Positions 61,413 to 64,000 of a DNA stretch of 64,000 bases are shown here, piece after piece. The notes beneath the pieces were generated by a model. It saw nothing but the letters and a program-made list of their open reading frames with translations. It was not told the DNA's origin and ran no database searches. The position numbers and the translations under genes were made by a program. The stretch is from Kudoa neothunni. Lineage: Eukaryota > Cnidaria. The DNA lies in the NCBI GenBank assembly GCA_964304625.1, contig OZ199840.1, forward strand, positions 310,001-374,000, written 5' to 3'. How positions within the stretch are numbered: the first letter of the stretch is position 1; the number at the start of each line of letters is the position of its first letter.

Positions 61413-64000
61413 AAATAGGCGATAACGAAAAATATGACTTGGAAATCCAATTTATATAAAACATCAAAAAGTGGGAAAAGATACACGGTATCACTCCTTG
61501 GAGAAAGGATAGTGAAATTCTTCCAACCAACTTCAATCTATCGAAGGGTAGATTGATTAGTTTGATTAAAAGAATCAAGGGTGACAAGAAATTGATAAAA
61601 AACATGATGATATCATCCAAACTCAATTAACAGATGGTATTATTGAAAAGGTTTCAGGCGAAAAGGCGTTGCCAAAAAACTCTCATTATATCCCACGTCA
61701 TCGTGTTTTCTCCAACAACGACACTACAAAATTACTCATAGTTTTCGACAATTCTTCCAGGTTCAATAACTCTATTTGTAGTTTAAATCAATGTCCCTAC
61801 AAAGATCCGATTGTTATAGAGGATATGTGTGGTATCTAATTACGATTTCGTCTCAAAAGAATAGCATTTACGGCTGACATTGAAAAGGCGTATCATCAAT
61901 TAGAATTCTCGACGGAGGATCGTGACTATATTCGCTTCCTAGGGATACAGAATATAGTAATGCCGATGATGGATCAATGCATCGCTATTTTCAGGTTCAA
62001 AAGAGTACCATTTGGTATCATCTGTTCACTACTCCTACTCCAAGCCACAATTTCCCACCATATTCGAAATCAACCCGATGATAGTTTGGTCGAACTCCAA
62101 CACTCGATATATGCTGATAATTTTCTACATGGTTGCAATAACGAAGACGAAGCATTGGAATTATATTACAAAGTTAAAGACTTATTCAATGAAGTATCGC
62201 TAAATACGAGACAATGGAATCCGAATTTAAACAAGATTCTATCTCAGATAACCCTTGTGAAATGAATGGAAGTAAGCATCTGAAAATACTTAGGTTGATG
62301 TGGAAAACAATTGATGACACAATAAGCATAAGATGTACATTCAATTTGACGATGAGAAATCACCTATCTAAAAGAATTGTCTTACTAGTTATGGCAAAAA
62401 TATATGATCCATTTGGTTTCGTTACACCTGTAACTATTACCAGCAGAATATATCTTCAATCTTTGGGGAAAATGAAATTATAATTGGATACACCTCTAGA
62501 AAAAGAACGCGTTGGTTAAATGGAATCATCTGGTAAAACAGTTCAATAAAATACCAAGTCTAAAATTCAGTAGAACATTCATCACACTTTTAGTAGATAG
62601 CGAAACCGAACTGAATCTATTTTGTTTTCGTGATACCTCTCAAAATGTAGATGCATGTGTTGTTTACCTATTGTTGGAAAATCATGCTACCAAGGAATCA
62701 TTATTTATTCTCGCAAAGTCGAAATAATCACCATTGAAAACAACGACTATTCCCAAACATGAACTCATGGGAGTGCTTCTTGGCGTAAAAATGTTAAAAT
62801 ATGTCTCAACGATCATAAAACAACTAATAATGAAAAGATACATTTTTTTCGATTCGAAATGTGTATTGTATTGGGCAAAGAATGGCAAATCTTCTTCAAT
62901 TGCAGCAAACAAAATCATAGAAGGAATACTAGAAATGAACAATATTTCCCTAAATTTCATTCCCTCAAATTTAAATCCAGCTGATGTGACAACGAGAGGA
63001 ATTGACATAAATGACAACGAAATGTTAAAAAATTGAATGAAGGGACCTCAATTTATCTTAGAAAAAAACACGGAAGACATGTTACAGCATTAATGCAACC
63101 TAGATCAAGTAACTCAATAAATGATAATGAAATTTTATGTTAAGGTATCGACGCGAAAAGATTTTCAAATTTTCACACTTTGATACGAACAGTAGCTTTG
63201 TGGAAAAGATTTATTACGCTGTGCAAGAAAATACCAACATCATCAAACAAATTAACAATAGAAGAAATTAAAGCAGCAAAATTATTAGTTATAAGATGTT
63301 GTCAAGAATTTTATTTCATGAAAACCTTCAACGTAATAAGGAAGGAGGAAAGGGCTAAATTGTGCATTCAGTTTGGATTATTCATCAAAAGAAATGGGTT
63401 GCTTAAATGTGGCGGTAGATTCGGTTTGTCAAATTTGTCAGAGGATAAAATTCATCCATTGTAGCTACCTAAGAAAAGTCATGTAACTAAATTAATAATA
63501 ATGCAAATACACCAAATGATTGGACATGGCGGAACGAATGCAACTCTAGCTCGACCGATAAAAATTTACTGGCCATAACATGCAAGATCTGTTGTATGGA
63601 AAACACTAAAATCATGTCATCATTGCAATGGTTTTAATAAACGACCATACAAATTACCATCGTTTCCAAACCTACCTGATTTCAGACTGAGAATCACCCA
63701 ACCATTCAATTTTACAGGTATCAACTACGCTTGACCTTTTCAAATCTATGAACGAAACGACATATCAGAAGTATTGATCTGCCTGCTTACCTGCACTACT
63801 ATCCGAGTTGTCCATCTGGAAATCACAAAATCTCTAGGTGGTGAAGAATTTCTAAACTATCTTAGAAGATTTATTGGTAGACGAGGATTACCTGAACTTA
63901 TCATATCATATAATACCAAACAATTCAAATTGATGTCGAAGGTATTATCAAAACTATAAAAACAAAAGGAGATCACACCACCATCAATTGAGAACTACTC
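61413..64000 (+). mobile_element. BEL/Pao retrotransposon fossil, pol part, runs off the window
   Basis: A BEL/Pao-type pol region showing, in order, the reverse transcriptase with a YAD-type active-site block (about 61860-62270), RNase H (about 62580-63040), an integrase zinc-binding region (about 63480-63700) and the beginning of the integrase core (from about 63720). It is broken in well over five places. No 5' part or long terminal repeat is seen; its left limit is a hAT terminus and its right limit is the window edge. It shares a stretch with the fossil at 29540-31345. Confidence 0.85.

Noticed and set aside
1-64000. CRISPR arrays, bacterial operons, tRNA or rRNA genes
   Set aside because: No regular spaced repeats, Shine-Dalgarno-led gene strings, cloverleaf-like or rRNA-like stretches were seen; the window is clearly eukaryotic.

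Overview
This window looks like a contig from a small-genome, AT-rich metazoan, probably a parasite. Signal-peptide genes with Kunitz domains and FN3-like domains point to an animal. Every intron I can place is tiny (mostly 36-64 bp) and most are phase 1. The mobile elements (piggyBac, Tigger/pogo, hAT, Merlin, a SWIM-finger MULE, BEL/Pao) are animal types. A myxozoan cnidarian is my best guess, held weakly; another compact-genome animal is possible. No rRNA, tRNA or CRISPR array was recognised.

The layout is dominated by a segmental duplication. Copy A (1-11711) and copy B (42347 to about 54030) each carry, in the same order, a dead piggyBac element, a retroelement gag fossil, an intact five-domain Kunitz-type secreted protein gene, a WD-repeat gene remnant, a second piggyBac scrap, an unrecognised conserved stretch and a TTAA-bounded MITE. 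Copy B runs on into a multi-domain cell-surface gene on the minus strand (54128-57146). Copy A stops at a 200-N gap exactly where that gene should follow. Two more copies of the surface gene lie at 20783-23783 (minus) and 35216-38221 (plus). Only the plus-strand copy reads cleanly through all nine exons, giving an 862-residue type I membrane protein. The other two carry several single-base frame changes.

Between these lie mobile elements. A SWIM-finger MULE gene (12242-14632) is followed by a complete-looking Tigger with matching terminal inverted repeats and TA flanks (15331-17376) and a hAT (about 17940-19993). A Merlin with terminal inverted repeats of about 275 bp (25134-27681) and a ZBED/GTF2IRD2-like hAT (27763-29515) come next, then a BEL/Pao fossil (about 29540-31345), a Tigger fragment split by a 177-bp hAT MITE with an exact 8-bp target duplication, and three copies of a non-coding repeat of about 1.4 kb. 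A second broken BEL/Pao element runs off the right edge.

The resident genes share a plan: a signal-peptide exon, then one cysteine-rich domain per symmetrical phase 1-1 exon separated by introns of about 40 bp. The Kunitz proteins have lost whole disulfide pairs, so they are unlikely to be classical protease inhibitors. The surface protein carries six copies of a four-cysteine FN3-like module (perhaps seven), with a conserved framework and variable loops between paralogues. This clustered, partly inverted and partly decayed family is the best candidate here for an undescribed system. A surface or adhesion role, or an antigen-variation role, is inference only.
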